From TM7 phylum sp. oral taxon 349 (GTDB lineage: Bacteria > Patescibacteriota > Saccharimonadia > Saccharimonadales > Saccharimonadaceae), in NCBI GenBank assembly GCA_018127705.1, contig CP072328.1, positions 62,001 through 126,000 on the forward strand: a stretch of DNA of 64,000 nt, written 5' to 3'. Shown here piece by piece: positions 34,481-43,591 of this stretch. The number at the start of each line of letters is the position of its first letter. Position 1 is the stretch's first letter. Below the pieces are notes generated by a model that was not told the DNA's origin, ran no database searches, and was given only the letters and a program-made list of their open reading frames with translations. The position numbers and the translations under genes were made by a program.

Positions 34481-35423
34481 GGATACTCTAAACTAAAACG
34501 GAACATCCCATATACTTAGAGATGTAAAGCAACTAAGTACAGAAAGGACGCTCCGTATGTCTAACATACCAAACTTTGCCAGCAATAAGAAGTGCTGGAG
34601 GCTTATCAACAAGCTTGTCTTTGGGGAGGAGGTGTCGTGCCCGCTCTGCGGGTGCGAGCTGCAAGAAAACTACCTCTCAAGATATCTCTGGTGCAAAATA
34701 TGCCGCAAAAAGCTCAGAGCCACTGCCTGGCATGGTTCCTGGCTGTATGGCATGAAGCTGTCGTCCAAACAACTATTCAAGCTAATCTGGTGCTGGCAGA
34801 ATCGTAAAAGTGTTGAGGCAGCTATACTGTTTGCTGGCGTTAGTTATCCAACTGTAGCTAGATGGTTCTCCCGCTTTCGAGAGAACCTGCCAGACGCTGC
34901 AACAATGCTAGAAGGCTTAATCCAAGCCGACGAAAGCTACTTCTCAAAGCTCAAGAGTAAACAAGCTACCTACATAGTTACTGGCGCCATTGAGCAGGAT
35001 ACCGGGCGCTTAGCCTTGCGTATAACCGGCGGCTTCCATGACGGACGAAGCCAAGATGTGCTTGAACAGTTCATCCAAGACAGCGTAAAACCAGGCAGCC
35101 TAATTATTACCGACAAATGGTACGGTTACGACGAATTACCGCTCCTAGGCTACGAGCATGAAAGCCACAACCACAGCAGAGGCGACTTTGCTAATACCAA
35201 CAAAGCTGAGCTAATTTGGAGCGTAGCCAAGCGCCACATGCGCAAACTCTACGGACAACGCATCCTAACCCACCAACTAGAAGAACTCTGCAAAGAATGG
35301 ATGGCAAGAGCCAACCGCCCCAAGCTATTCGAGGACCCGATGACTTACCTGCGCTTTACTTTGGATGTTCCAAGTGGGTACAGTCAACTAACATGGAACA
35401 AGCGTAAACCGTGGATAAGTTGA
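34481..35423 (+). mobile_element. IS1595-like insertion sequence with inverted right tail
   Basis: The left end GGATACTCTAAACTAAAACG... at 34481-34505 precedes the transposase. At the right, GGTACAGTCAACTAACATGG... (35377-35400) has the same orientation as the left end instead of the opposite, flanked by TGTTCCA (35366-35372) and TGGAACA (35394-35400). Sequence beyond it (to about 35420) reads as the transposase tail in reverse. The right end is therefore a tail-to-tail join rather than a normal terminus. Confidence 0.75.
34557..35423 (+). CDS. IS1595-family (ISXO2-like) transposase
   Basis: A 288-residue transposase. An N-terminal zinc ribbon has CPLCGCELQ and CKICRKKL (about residues 24-57). 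The DDE-type core runs from LIQADESYF near 122, through IITDKWYGYDEL near 183, to the N-K-A-E segment TNKAELIWSVAKRHMRK near 223. The last 16 or so residues (from SGYSQLTW) arise by reading through an inverted copy of the element's own end; the related remnant at 48.8 kb stops after VPF. The protein is otherwise intact and may be active. Confidence 0.9.
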   Translation: MSNIPNFASNKKCWRLINKLVFGEEVSCPLCGCELQENYLSRYLWCKICRKKLRATAWHGSWLYGMKLSSKQLFKLIWCWQNRKSVEAAILFAGVSYPTVARWFSRFRENLPDAATMLEGLIQADESYFSKLKSKQATYIVTGAIEQDTGRLALRITGGFHDGRSQDVLEQFIQDSVKPGSLIITDKWYGYDELPLLGYEHESHNHSRGDFANTNKAELIWSVAKRHMRKLYGQRILTHQLEELCKEWMARANRPKLFEDPMTYLRFTLDVPSGYSQLTWNKRKPWIS

Positions 35424-35450
35424 TAGATCTTTAAATAGCTCAGGGGGGGC

Positions 35451-36594
35451 TTAAACCCACCCCTCAACCGCAACACCCAAAGACGCGGCGTATTCCAGTG
35501 GCGTTAGCCACTGGAATCGTTTTCTTGGTCGGTTGTTAAGCATGGATTCTACTTTTAATATATCCCGGTTAGTTAGTTTTTTGAAGTCAGTGCCTTTGGG
35601 GAAGAAGTCGCGGATGAGCCCGTTGGCGTTTTCGTTTCTGCCTCGTTCCCAGGAATGGTAGGGATTGGCGAAGTAAATATCCGCTCCTAGGTCTTTCTCG
35701 GTTTGTCTCCAACCGGCAAATTCTACGCCGTTGTCGTAGGTTATGGTCTTTGGCAAGGCTCCGGTGTGCCTGCTGAGCCTTTCTAGATCAAGCATGGTCT
35801 GTTTTTGTATCTTATGTACATCATAGCCGCACACTAGGCTAATTGAGACTAACCCCGTCTTTCGCTCCACGTGAGTTAGCAATCTGTCTCGGCTATCTTT
35901 GCCGAAGATGGTATCGCCCTCTAGGTCGCCTAAGCGCCCGAGTTCATCCACTACGCCGGGTCTAGCTGCAATATTGCGTTTGCCGGCAGACATCCAGCCG
36001 GCAGGTACGGCAGGTATACGGCTGCATCTGTATTTCTTGCCGCGGCGCCGCAGGTGTTTATGGAGGTTGTATTTCTTGGCGTATTTGCAGATTGCTTTAG
36101 GCGAGACGTAAGACAAGCTAGCAGATTTGTCTCTTTTGTTAATCTCTATCTGCAGCCTGCCAGCAATCTGCTCGGGAGACCAACGCAGCCTGAGGCGCGA
36201 TTCAACGAACTCTCTGGTTTGCTGGTATCCAGAAAGCTCCGAGCAGCAGGGATTGTTTCTTGCATCTAGCCAGCATCTTATGCTGGGCGGATTTAGCCAA
36301 GTAGTTTATTCTCTCGAATTGGCACAGGCGTCTTCTATGCCGAGCTTTCTTTTCGCGAATCACTGGCACTTTGGCGGTACCGCGAAAGTGTCTCGAGTCT
36401 AGTCCCAGCTCCTTAGGTTTATTAACTCTGGTCTTTTTGGCAAAATTTTGGTTTCGCCTGAGCTCCCGAGAGATGGTTGAGGGACTGCGGTTTAGCATGC
36501 GAGCTATCTCGCGCACCCTGGCTGAGCTTCTAAGCAGCGCTTCAATAACAATTCGCTCTTCGCTTGAAAGTTGTGTATACTCTCTTTGAGGCAT
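35451..36594 (-). pseudogene. IS30-family transposase, frameshifted
   Basis: The minus strand encodes an IS30 transposase in two frames. The first part (36594-36202, 130 residues) has the N-terminal helix-turn-helix (LSSEERIVIEALL, ISRELRRN). The second frame is open from about 36240 onward through WSPEQIAGRLQIEINKRDKS to the DDE core: LGDLEGDTIFGKDS, TYDNGVEFAGW and WERGRNENANGLIRDFF, ending at 35451. One base shifts the frame near 36230-36245. I see no slippery site, so it is probably inactivated. The stop codon lies just outside the left inverted repeat, supplied by flanking DNA. Confidence 0.88.
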
Positions 36595-36704
36595 TTTGGA
36601 ATACCTTTCTGCTAAAATTAGGTTGTTTTCGCAGATCCAATTTTAACAAAGGACGAACCAAGATGCCTCTTTTTGTATGGGGAGTGTTGCGGTTGAGGGG
36701 TTGG
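35456..36704 (-). mobile_element. IS30-like insertion sequence
   Basis: Bounded by an 18-base perfect inverted repeat: ACCCCTCAACCGCAACAC at 35459-35476 and its complement at 36684-36701, with weaker matching outside. It contains the frameshifted transposase and about 90 bases upstream of it. It lies immediately right of the IS1595-like element. Confidence 0.85.
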
Positions 36705-36717
36705 TGTAGGGGGTTGG

Positions 36718-36745
36718 TTGACTAAATACATTATTATGTTAAAAT
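36718..36745 (+). promoter_or_regulatory. Promoter of the 409-residue orphan gene, leaderless
   Basis: TTGACT at 36718-36723, a 16-base spacer and TGT plus TAAAAT (36740-36745). The ATG at 36755 follows after nine bases with no Shine-Dalgarno. The promoter starts about 14 bases outside the IS30 inverted repeat. Confidence 0.6.
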
Positions 36746-36754
36746 AGAGTTACT

Positions 36755-37984
36755 ATGAGAGATAATGATAACCAAATCGCAGAAAAGTTGCCCTGGGTGC
36801 CGAAGGAGCTATTCTTAGATCAAAACCGAGAGACTGTCGCTGAAATCTTAGGCACTATTGCTGTTGACTCAGAGAATTCAGCCTTCGCTGAAGAGGCTAG
36901 ACGAGCACAGAATGACGTTGAATCGGGCGGTGAGCTATCAGAAGAAACTCGCAGGTTCATGTGGAGGCGTTGGATGGGCACTCAGCATGGTACAGCCGAA
37001 GGTACACAAGGTAAAGTGCTTATTACTCAAGACAATAGCAAAAGATACTGGGAACTTATAAAGCAGCTCCATTACGGTGATCTTCGTTTCACCGAGGGTC
37101 GGTATACGCCATCAGATATTGAAATTGGACACAGCCTGATACTGGGTAGCGGTCCGGAAGAAATAATTGCTCGTATGCAGGCCGCCTATGGTGACGACCC
37201 AGCGAGCGGGCGCATCCACAACGCACACCTTTTAGTTGGTCAACGCCGACGTTGGCCGGGGGCGCCGGACGAGTTAAATCCTGAAACTATTATCTCTACC
37301 GTTTCTCGTCAGATAGGCAATGAACATTTTGATATGGACAAACTGCTCGGTATGCCGCATTGGCGAGACGAGATAAAGAAGCCTGTTGATCCCGAGTTTA
37401 ACAATTGGGATGAGGCATTTGCTACCGAGTATATTATCGGTAAACTGGCACTGGAAGCGATGCTCTATGACTTGATAGATTGGAAAAACGGATCCGAGGA
37501 TATTCCCGCAACGTCAACCGATCAACCGGCGCAAGAATTAATTGACGCGGGTGTTCCTCTGCGTGATTCCGTTATGACCATCTACCATCTCAAGAACGGC
37601 ACAAACGCTACATTATTGAATGCCGCTGCTATACCGCGCCACAATGGAGGTAATCCGCGTCCAACTTGTGAATCGCAGTATAGGGAGATAATAGATTCGG
37701 GCGTGTTTAGCAAGAATTCTGCAGATCTTGAATTACCCATGAGTGTGAGCGTCAGTACTCCGCATTGGCGGGCTGTGATAGAGGCGCCGATGCGGCTTTT
37801 AGGCAACAATAACCCCACACTAAACCGGATTCCGTCTATATTGCCGGTAGGACATGATTGGTCGCCTACTAAAGATCCTATCACAGCATTAGGCGAGATA
37901 ATTGCAACGCACAAAGCAGACTTACGGCTAAGAGCTCTTATGGACGGCAAAAACCCAGATGCCCCAGAACTGCTTGACATATAG
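36755..37984 (+). CDS. Unknown 409-residue soluble protein
   Basis: Not recognised. It starts MRDNDNQIAEKLPWVPKELF, is acidic, has no signal peptide or membrane helix and lacks obvious catalytic motifs. Notable segments are RFMWRRWMGTQHGTAEG near residue 70, LLVGQRRRWPGAP near 160 and SVSVSTPHWRAVIEAPMRLL near 330. Trp, His and Arg spacing might indicate a nucleic-acid or sugar-binding fold, but this is a guess. Its codon pattern looks like that of a real, intact gene. It stands alone between two insertion sequences, so it may be horizontally acquired cargo or a survivor of a disrupted locus. Confidence 0.75.
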   Translation: MRDNDNQIAEKLPWVPKELFLDQNRETVAEILGTIAVDSENSAFAEEARRAQNDVESGGELSEETRRFMWRRWMGTQHGTAEGTQGKVLITQDNSKRYWELIKQLHYGDLRFTEGRYTPSDIEIGHSLILGSGPEEIIARMQAAYGDDPASGRIHNAHLLVGQRRRWPGAPDELNPETIISTVSRQIGNEHFDMDKLLGMPHWRDEIKKPVDPEFNNWDEAFATEYIIGKLALEAMLYDLIDWKNGSEDIPATSTDQPAQELIDAGVPLRDSVMTIYHLKNGTNATLLNAAAIPRHNGGNPRPTCESQYREIIDSGVFSKNSADLELPMSVSVSTPHWRAVIEAPMRLLGNNNPTLNRIPSILPVGHDWSPTKDPITALGEIIATHKADLRLRALMDGKNPDAPELLDI

Positions 37985-38032
37985 CAAAAATATTTATTCC
38001 CCTATTTAGCCTACGCTTAGTCTGTATTCTTT

Positions 38033-38495
38033 TTACCTCTTTAGTTCACCAAGTTTATCAATCAATAGCAGAACAACTAACATTAACAACAGCGACGCTA
38101 CATGCACTACTCTATACCCGCTCGCATACATCGTTGGCGAGACCCACAGCATGGCTGTTGCAGTAGCTGCTAAGAGACAGCCAGTGATGCATATTGCTGC
38201 TTTTTGACGGGATCTTATACCAAAAACAATAGCAATTGCAACGATAGTCAGGACTAACGCGCACAGCCAAAATATCACCGGAATCCATTGCGTAAACCCG
38301 CCGACATAACGCCACGAAGCATGAAAATTAACAATACCGCCAAAATGAACTTTGCGTAATAGCATCATAAGCTCCACATCAAGCATGATAGTTTTAGCTA
38401 GCAAGAACACACTAGCGAAACCCATGATAGCTAGGACTTTTTTATGGAGCCGCCAAAGCATTATACATAGCAAACACCATACTTCGTACCAACCC
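38033..38495 (-). pseudogene. C-terminal fragment of a large membrane protein (DUF6056-like) cut by an IS
   Basis: A 154-codon hydrophobic stretch with four to five helices, from GWYEVWCLLCIML to LLMLVVLLLIDKLGELKR. It begins exactly at the IS481-like element's left inverted repeat, so it has no start of its own. Its likely N-terminal half is at 39583-40461 on the same strand, beyond the insertion. Together they resemble polytopic glycosyltransferase-related proteins. It is not expected to be functional. Confidence 0.7.
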
Positions 38496-39581
38496 ACTAC
38501 CTTTGCAACATCTCCGCAGGTGTTCGCATCTGTATACCTAAGTGTACTCTATGGTGGTTGTAATAATCCAGGTACGACGTTAGTCGTGCCTGGATTGCCT
38601 GTGTGTTTGTCTGGTAAGAAAGGGTTCTACTAGTACATTCGTCTTGCAAAGTACGATTAAACCGTTCTATGTGAGCGTTATCGTTCGGCCTGCCGAGGCG
38701 GCTGTGGCGAGTAACAATGCCATATTGAGCAAGTGTCTGCTCGAAGTGACGACTAAACTCAAGTCCATTGTCAGCCTGCACCATCTTGAAATGGAAGCCA
38801 AAAAACTTTTGGGCATCCAAGATGGTTCTCGCGGCCTCTTGGGGTATTATTTGCCTAGCCGCCCTAGCATAGGCCATGCGAGTATATAGGTCAATGACAG
38901 TATAAATATATGTGCGCTGGCGGGTATACGGACACACAAAGTGAATAGTGTCCGTCTGGACAAGTTCGCCTGGGGCAGTCGCTCTTGGTCGATGCGGATT
39001 ACTTCTTATGATCCGTGGCTTTCTGGCGCCGTCAAAGCAGTGGTGTCGCCTGAGAATGCGACGCACGGCTACTCAAGCTCACTACATAGCCTAATACATA
39101 GCAGACATGGTGCCACACTACCTCAGCGCATCGCTGTAGTTTCTTCCTCGTCTCCAGCACTGCCCGAACAATATGTGCGGGAATAGCCCGAGAATGACTG
39201 TGCGGGCGAGACGATACGGTAGGAATCTGCCACGAGCAGGCACGTAATCGAAACTGAGAGACAGCACCCACTCCAGGAATATATCCAGCAGGAGTAACTT
39301 TGCGCTGCTGTCTATTAGCATTGACAAAGCAGACACCGCTATTCTGCTGCCGCCACTTCTGCAGCCAGCGCCAAATAGTACTACGATGCGCACCAGAGCG
39401 TAAAGCTACTACGTTGACTGGCAACTGGTCGCATATGAGTAGTTTCATTGCCGAAGCTCTAGCTTTTGGCAGGTTAGGATTGGTAGAATAGGCCACAGCA
39501 GGCCCTCCTTTCTGATTAGGTGGTACTAATCTAGTGTAGGATAGTCTGCTTTTTTAGGCAGAGGATGTTGCGAAGGTAGTG
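38495..39581 (-). mobile_element. IS481-like insertion sequence interrupting a membrane-protein gene
   Basis: The ends are near-perfect inverted repeats: CACTACCTTTGCAACATC at 38495-38512 and the complement of its right counterpart at 39564-39581 (one mismatch). About 1.09 kb lies between, with one transposase in two frames. The element sits between two parts of the same minus-strand membrane-protein gene. I found no clear target duplication. Confidence 0.8.
38497..39496 (-). pseudogene. IS481-family transposase, frameshifted
   Basis: The first frame (39496 to about 39060) has a helix-turn-helix start with MKLLICDQLPVNVVALRSG and STIWRWLQKW. The second (from about 39070 to 38497) has the integrase core with the three acidic residues in VQTDTIHFVCP, VQADNGLEFSRHF and NAHIERFNRTLQDEC. 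The frames are joined by one extra base in SLS/AVRRIL near 39075. The stop codon lies in the left inverted repeat. IS481 elements do not usually need frameshifting, so it is probably dead. Confidence 0.85.
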
Positions 39582-39582
39582 A

Positions 39583-40461
39583 GCCTTTACGATACTATTG
39601 ACAATGACGCTCCTGTATGGTTTATTATAATATCCATAAACCATCGGATGGAAGATTCTGCTCGCACCGCTGTAGGCACAGTTAGCATGTCAGGAAGCCA
39701 GTTGTTAATCTCCTGCTGGATTCTCAAAACATTACCAGACGCACGAACAACACATAACACACCGATAGACAATAACACGGTCATAACAGCTAATAGCACT
39801 GCAACTTTTTTCGACCGGTTTTTCTGGTATAAATACCAAGCGAGTACTGCTAAATATATCAGTGCCAGGATAAAACCAAAAATTGCTCATGCGATAAAAC
39901 CGTAGTAATGCTAGCAACAGACGATACAGCTGTTTGTGCAACCGAAGTCTTGCGCTGTAAAAATATAGCACAAGGCAGATAAATTGCTATTAAGAATAGT
40001 GCGCCTACCCAAAAATAGTTCACTGAACCAGTTAACCAAAACACCGACTCTGTCGCTGTGCCTTGTGACAATAGCCATACAAACGTACAGCTAGCCGTAA
40101 GTGCCGTTATGTCAACCTTACGATTCTTTGCAGTGCGGATTAAGCGGTAAAATTTAAAAAAGTAAACAGTACCGACCATATACGCAACAGTATTCAACAG
40201 CGCCCAGCTAGCCGACCGAGGAGCTAACAGCCAAAGCGCCATCTCAGGAAAGACTCGGCTGCTCCAGCTGTTCCAGCGGTAAGCAATCCAGTCGAATAAA
40301 CCAAACTCGACCGTCTTAGCTGCGAACCAAATATCGTCGTCGCGGAAAACAGTTCTCAGTGACATGATAAAAAACACTGCTGTGCACAATACGAATATAA
40401 GCAGAAACGGTCGGTTGCGTCTGTCGAGAACAGTACGATTAATATCGCCTAAAAGCCTCAT
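39583..40461 (-). pseudogene. N-terminal part of a DUF6056-like membrane protein, frameshifted and IS-disrupted
   Basis: The ATG at 40461 gives MRLLGDINRTVLDRRNRP, then helices and FRDDDIWFAAKTVEFGLFD, whose acidic DDD in the first outer loop resembles GT-C proteins. The frame breaks near 39890 at a T-rich stretch: the reading ends FLVLSWH, but the next frame continues ALIYLAVLAWYLYQKNRSKK and LLAVMTVLLSIGVLCV to about 39587. The IS481-like element follows. So at least one indel and one insertion destroyed this gene. Confidence 0.75.
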
Positions 40462-40471
40462 ATGTACCAAA

Positions 40472-40477
40472 ATTATA
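40472..40477 (-). promoter_or_regulatory. Extended -10 of the disrupted membrane-protein gene
   Basis: On the minus strand TGG plus TATAAT (40477-40472), ten bases before the ATG at 40461, the same spacing class as other leaderless starts here. The promoter is intact although its gene is broken. Confidence 0.5.
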
Positions 40478-40830
40478 CCATCACGTAGCTAAAAGGCAAG
40501 CAGACGATCTTGGCGTAGATACCCAACATTTAAATGGTAATATTGCGCTGTAGAAGGCTGACAGCTTGACGTCTCAGAACTACTAATACGATTTACAAAG
40601 TTGCTTTTGACACATAAGGGTGTCTAGAGCTTGAAAAACAATTACTTGAAAGAATAGTTAATCATATACTAACCAAGCACTGAAAAGCATAATAGTTAAA
40701 TAGATGTCCAAGAAATAATCCGAGACAAAATTATTCCAACCCTTCACCAGACCAGCGATGGGGCGTATTGGTTCCGCTCCAGACTAGTCAATTGATCTCT
40801 GGCGGGTTTGCGAAGCAATTCTAATCAGAG
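40478..40830. other. Intergenic stretch without recognised content
   Basis: About 350 bases between the broken membrane-protein gene and the DMT-type protein gene. I see no convincing reading frame, RNA gene or insertion-sequence end. Confidence 0.5.
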
Positions 40831-40836
40831 TATAAT
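40831..40836 (+). promoter_or_regulatory. -10 of the DMT-type transporter gene, leaderless
   Basis: TATAAT at 40831-40836, eight bases before the ATG at 40845, with no Shine-Dalgarno in between. Confidence 0.6.
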
Positions 40837-40844
40837 AACTAAAT

Positions 40845-41222
40845 ATGCTGTTAATCGGATTTTGGCTTGTTGTTTATAGTGTTATCGTTGCGCTATCAAT
40901 TATTTTTCTTGGTAATCCTAGCACGCTTGTTGGTGCGCTTACCGTCAAGTCGCTGCTTGGGCTTTTACTTGACTGGAGGTTTCTTTTGGGAGGTATTCTT
41001 GCTTTGGGCGCACGTTTTATCTTCGTGATCATCAACAATCTTGCTTCCAAAAATCCGGATCTTGCTTCAGCGCACCTCACCATTACGGCGGTCGCTACCA
41101 CTGCAAGTGTTGTTTTTGTGATTCTCGTAAACCATTTCTTGCTTGGCGAGCAACTCCGCCTTTCGCAGATTATTGGAATTGCTATTGTGCTTTTTGGTCT
41201 TTATATCGTTTTCGCAAAATGA
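40845..41222 (+). CDS. Small DMT-superfamily membrane protein (EamA half / ArnE-like)
   Basis: A 125-residue protein with four helices, equal to one half of an EamA transporter. The C-terminal end (FVILVNHFLLGEQLRLSQIIGIAIVLFGLYIVF) is the typical EamA repeat end, with glutamate in the last loop. Small proteins of this type act as dimers in multidrug export or as flippases of lipid-linked aminoarabinose. The setting among glycan genes favours lipid-sugar transport, but this is inference. It stands alone between gaps. Confidence 0.75.
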   Translation: MLLIGFWLVVYSVIVALSIIFLGNPSTLVGALTVKSLLGLLLDWRFLLGGILALGARFIFVIINNLASKNPDLASAHLTITAVATTASVVFVILVNHFLLGEQLRLSQIIGIAIVLFGLYIVFAK

Positions 41223-41479
41223 TGCTTGAATAAGTTTAAACACATTCTAGACTTTGGTTTTTCAAACTAGCGCAGGAGTCTTAAATGAATTACTACTATT
41301 GAACAGGCGCAAAACGCAAGTGGGTTAGTGCGCCTTTGAATAACTTGGATTGGTTAGTCTCTATATGTAGGTATCCGTCTAATTAGTTTAGCAGGATGGT
41401 AGTTTAGTGAGCTGGTGAATTTAGAGCATTTTAATATGATAAACAGCATTTATTATAAGTAAAACGACTAGAGGTGGGG

Positions 41480-42334
41480 CTATAGGGAAGACAGATAATT
41501 ACCGTAGCCTGATTTCTTGAGTGGTCGCGCCAGTTCGTTGAGTTGTTCTCGGCTAATGAAGCCTTGTTCGTGGGCGATTTTTTCCGGCGAACCGATGATT
41601 TGTCCGGTGCGGGTTTGGATGACGCGGACGAAGTCTTCGGCGTCAGTTAGGCTATTGATCGTGCCGGTGTCGAGCCATACATCGCCGCGTTCAAGCGTAG
41701 TAACATTCAGTTTACCGCGGCGTAAATACTCGGCGTTGATTGAAGTAATCTCTAACTCGCCGCGCGCTGATGGCTGGACATTTTTCGCGATTTCTATGAC
41801 ATCGTTATCATAGAAATACAAGCCAACTACAGCGTAGTTTGATTTTGGCTGCTGCGGTTTTTCCTCGATTGATATTGCATGGTTGTGCTCGTCAAATTCT
41901 ACGACACCATAGCGCTCAGGATCGGACACTTTATATGCGAATACTGTGCCGCCATCCGGGTCAGTGCAGGCGCGTAAGGAATCGTCAAGCGCGTCGCCGT
42001 AAAAGATATTATCGCCGAGTACTAGCGCTACCTTATCGTCACCGATAAATTCCTCACCGATGATAAATGCTTGGGCGAGTCCATCCGGGCTTGGTTGAAT
42101 GGCATAATGCAAATCAAGCCCCCACTGTGAACCATCGCCGAGCAGGCGTTTGAATCCAGCCTGGTCTTCTGGCGTGGTAATAACAAGAATCTCGCGGATA
42201 CCCGCTTGCATCAGCGTTGTTAGCGGGTAGTAAATCATCGGCTTGTCATAAATTGGCATCAGCTGCTTGCTGATTGCTTTGGTAATTGGCCAGAGGCGCG
42301 TGCCAGATCCGCCAGCTAAAATTATTCCTTTCAT
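41480..42334 (-). CDS. rmlA: Glucose-1-phosphate thymidylyltransferase
   Basis: A 284-residue RmlA. The nucleotide-binding start is [17 protein letters not shown] with [16 protein letters not shown], then [10 protein letters not shown] near residue 107 and [17 protein letters not shown] near 220. It makes dTDP-glucose, the first step of dTDP-rhamnose synthesis. The length is near the usual 286-293. Its start overlaps the end of the AAA/DUF4143 gene by four bases, so it is probably translated from the same message as galE/rmlBCD. It is separated from rmlD by that foreign-looking ATPase gene. Confidence 0.95.
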   Translation of the reverse strand: MKGIILAGGSGTRLWPITKAISKQLMPIYDKPMIYYPLTTLMQAGIREILVITTPEDQAGFKRLLGDGSQWGLDLHYAIQPSPDGLAQAFIIGEEFIGDDKVALVLGDNIFYGDALDDSLRACTDPDGGTVFAYKVSDPERYGVVEFDEHNHAISIEEKPQQPKSNYAVVGLYFYDNDVIEIAKNVQPSARGELEITSINAEYLRRGKLNVTTLERGDVWLDTGTINSLTDAEDFVRVIQTRTGQIIGSPEKIAHEQGFISREQLNELARPLKKSGYGNYLSSL

Positions 42335-43494
42335 AGTAATCCTCCTTGGAACAAACTTATTTTATCATCAGGCAATGCTCGAAATAACGTATCATTGAAA
42401 TTACTTGGATTAACGACGGTATACTCGCTATTTGGGTATAATTTCGTGAACTCTGTAGGAACCTTAGGTTCTTTTTTACCATATTTTATTTCAAATGCCC
42501 GAACAACATCTTGTTCATCTTCAATAAGGTCAATTTCCTGTTTTTTGTTGTTTCGCCAGTAATACGAACGAACAAGACGGTCTGTCGTAGAGAGGTATTT
42601 TCTACGTTCAAGGATGCAAAAATTTTCCCATAGAGATCCAGCGTCTTCGCGAATATGCAGAGGGCGAAAATCATTAATTAGAGCGTTACGTATACCGAGA
42701 TCTATAAAATATATTTTCCGAAGCCTACCAACCTCGGCTCGGAGATTTTTACGGTATTGATTGAGCCTGAAAACGATAAATGCTTTTTCCAGCAAATCAA
42801 TGTAGCGTTCGACAGTTTCGCGGCTGACGCCTAGTTTTCGGCTGAGCTCGCTGTAGTTCACTTCGTTTCCTATCTGGTATGCAAGCAGTTGTAGCAAGTT
42901 ATTTAAGATAGTTTGGTCGTAAATAACAACAGGCGAGAAAGCATCGCGGAATATGTAATTGATAGCCATATTACGAAGACGTTTCGATGCTTCTTCTCCA
43001 GAAAGTGTCCACATACCAGGATAACCGCCGCGCACAGCTAGCGTACGGGCGTGAGCCAGCATTGATGGGGTATCTGTAGACACTTCTCGCACGCTAAGGG
43101 GATAAAGCTGGATTTCAATACTTCGTCCGGTAAGAGGTTCAGCGACGCGATTCGCTAAATCAAGGCTAGACGATCCAGTGACGAGCAGCGGGATGCTCGG
43201 GTAGCTGTCGTGTAGCAGCTTTAGCGATATTCCAATATTTTCGACCCGCTGCGCCTCATCAATGACGACAAGATCAGTGTCTCCGATGTATGATTTCAGC
43301 TCTTGGGCAGACCGTTCTGTAAGGTTAGCGACAACCGTTGGATCATCGCAATTGAGGTAGAGTGGTTTTTTATAGTTTGCGGCAACCTGTTTCGCAAGCG
43401 TTGTTTTACCGGTTTGTCGAGCGCCATAGATAATAGCGACAAGCCCTTGATTAAGAACGGATTTTACCGTTGACTGAGCATCTCGCTGAATCAT
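42331..43494 (-). CDS. AAA ATPase with DUF4143 (AAA_14) inside the rml cluster
   Basis: About 387 residues from the ATG at 43494 ([11 protein letters not shown]). The AAA_14 domain has Walker [15 protein letters not shown] near residue 25 and Walker [15 protein letters not shown] near 85. A winged-helix middle region has [19 protein letters not shown]. The C-terminal DUF4143 domain ends in a nuclease-like D...ExK arrangement ([20 protein letters not shown]). Such ATPases are mobile and of unclear role. It overlaps rmlA by four bases, so it is now part of the operon. A 43530 start is possible but would include repeat DNA. Confidence 0.88.
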   Translation of the reverse strand: MIQRDAQSTVKSVLNQGLVAIIYGARQTGKTTLAKQVAANYKKPLYLNCDDPTVVANLTERSAQELKSYIGDTDLVVIDEAQRVENIGISLKLLHDSYPSIPLLVTGSSSLDLANRVAEPLTGRSIEIQLYPLSVREVSTDTPSMLAHARTLAVRGGYPGMWTLSGEEASKRLRNMAINYIFRDAFSPVVIYDQTILNNLLQLLAYQIGNEVNYSELSRKLGVSRETVERYIDLLEKAFIVFRLNQYRKNLRAEVGRLRKIYFIDLGIRNALINDFRPLHIREDAGSLWENFCILERRKYLSTTDRLVRSYYWRNNKKQEIDLIEDEQDVVRAFEIKYGKKEPKVPTEFTKLYPNSEYTVVNPSNFNDTLFRALPDDKISLFQGGLL

Positions 43495-43512
43495 ATATCG
43501 TAGCGTAACATA

Positions 43513-43591
43513 GTGATTAACGCAGGTCAACCGTCGAAAAAACGGTGATTAACGCAGGTCAACCGTCGAAAAAACGGTGATTAACGCAGGT
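43513..43591. repeat. 32-base tandem repeat between rmlD and the AAA ATPase gene
   Basis: Two complete 32-base units (43513-43544, 43545-43576) and a 15-base third copy (43577-43591) of a sequence starting GTGATTAACGCAGGTC. The partial copy contains the rmlD stop codon, so the repeat arose by duplication of the end of rmlD. Each unit has a small hairpin, ACCGT/ACGGT, and on the minus strand a TTGACC resembling a -35. Confidence 0.9.

Noticed and set aside
35451-36594. Programmed frameshifting in the IS30 transposase
   Set aside because: IS30 enzymes are normally one frame and I see no slippery heptamer at the junction. A simple indel is more likely.
38497-39496. IS3-type OrfA/OrfB pair
   Set aside because: The overlap needs a +1 shift at a non-slippery site, while IS3 uses a -1 shift at an A-rich heptamer. 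Ends and length fit a broken IS481-like gene better.
39587-39971. Separate small membrane proteins right of the IS481-like element
   Set aside because: They continue the membrane-protein gene in a shifted frame and have no starts of their own.
42331-43494. Toxin-antitoxin function for the AAA/DUF4143 protein
   Set aside because: No small partner gene lies beside it, and the family's role is not established, so I keep only the domain call.
43513-43591. Possible CRISPR array (regular 32-base repeats)
   Set aside because: The units are directly adjacent with no spacers, derive from the end of rmlD, and no cas gene is near. It is a simple tandem duplication.
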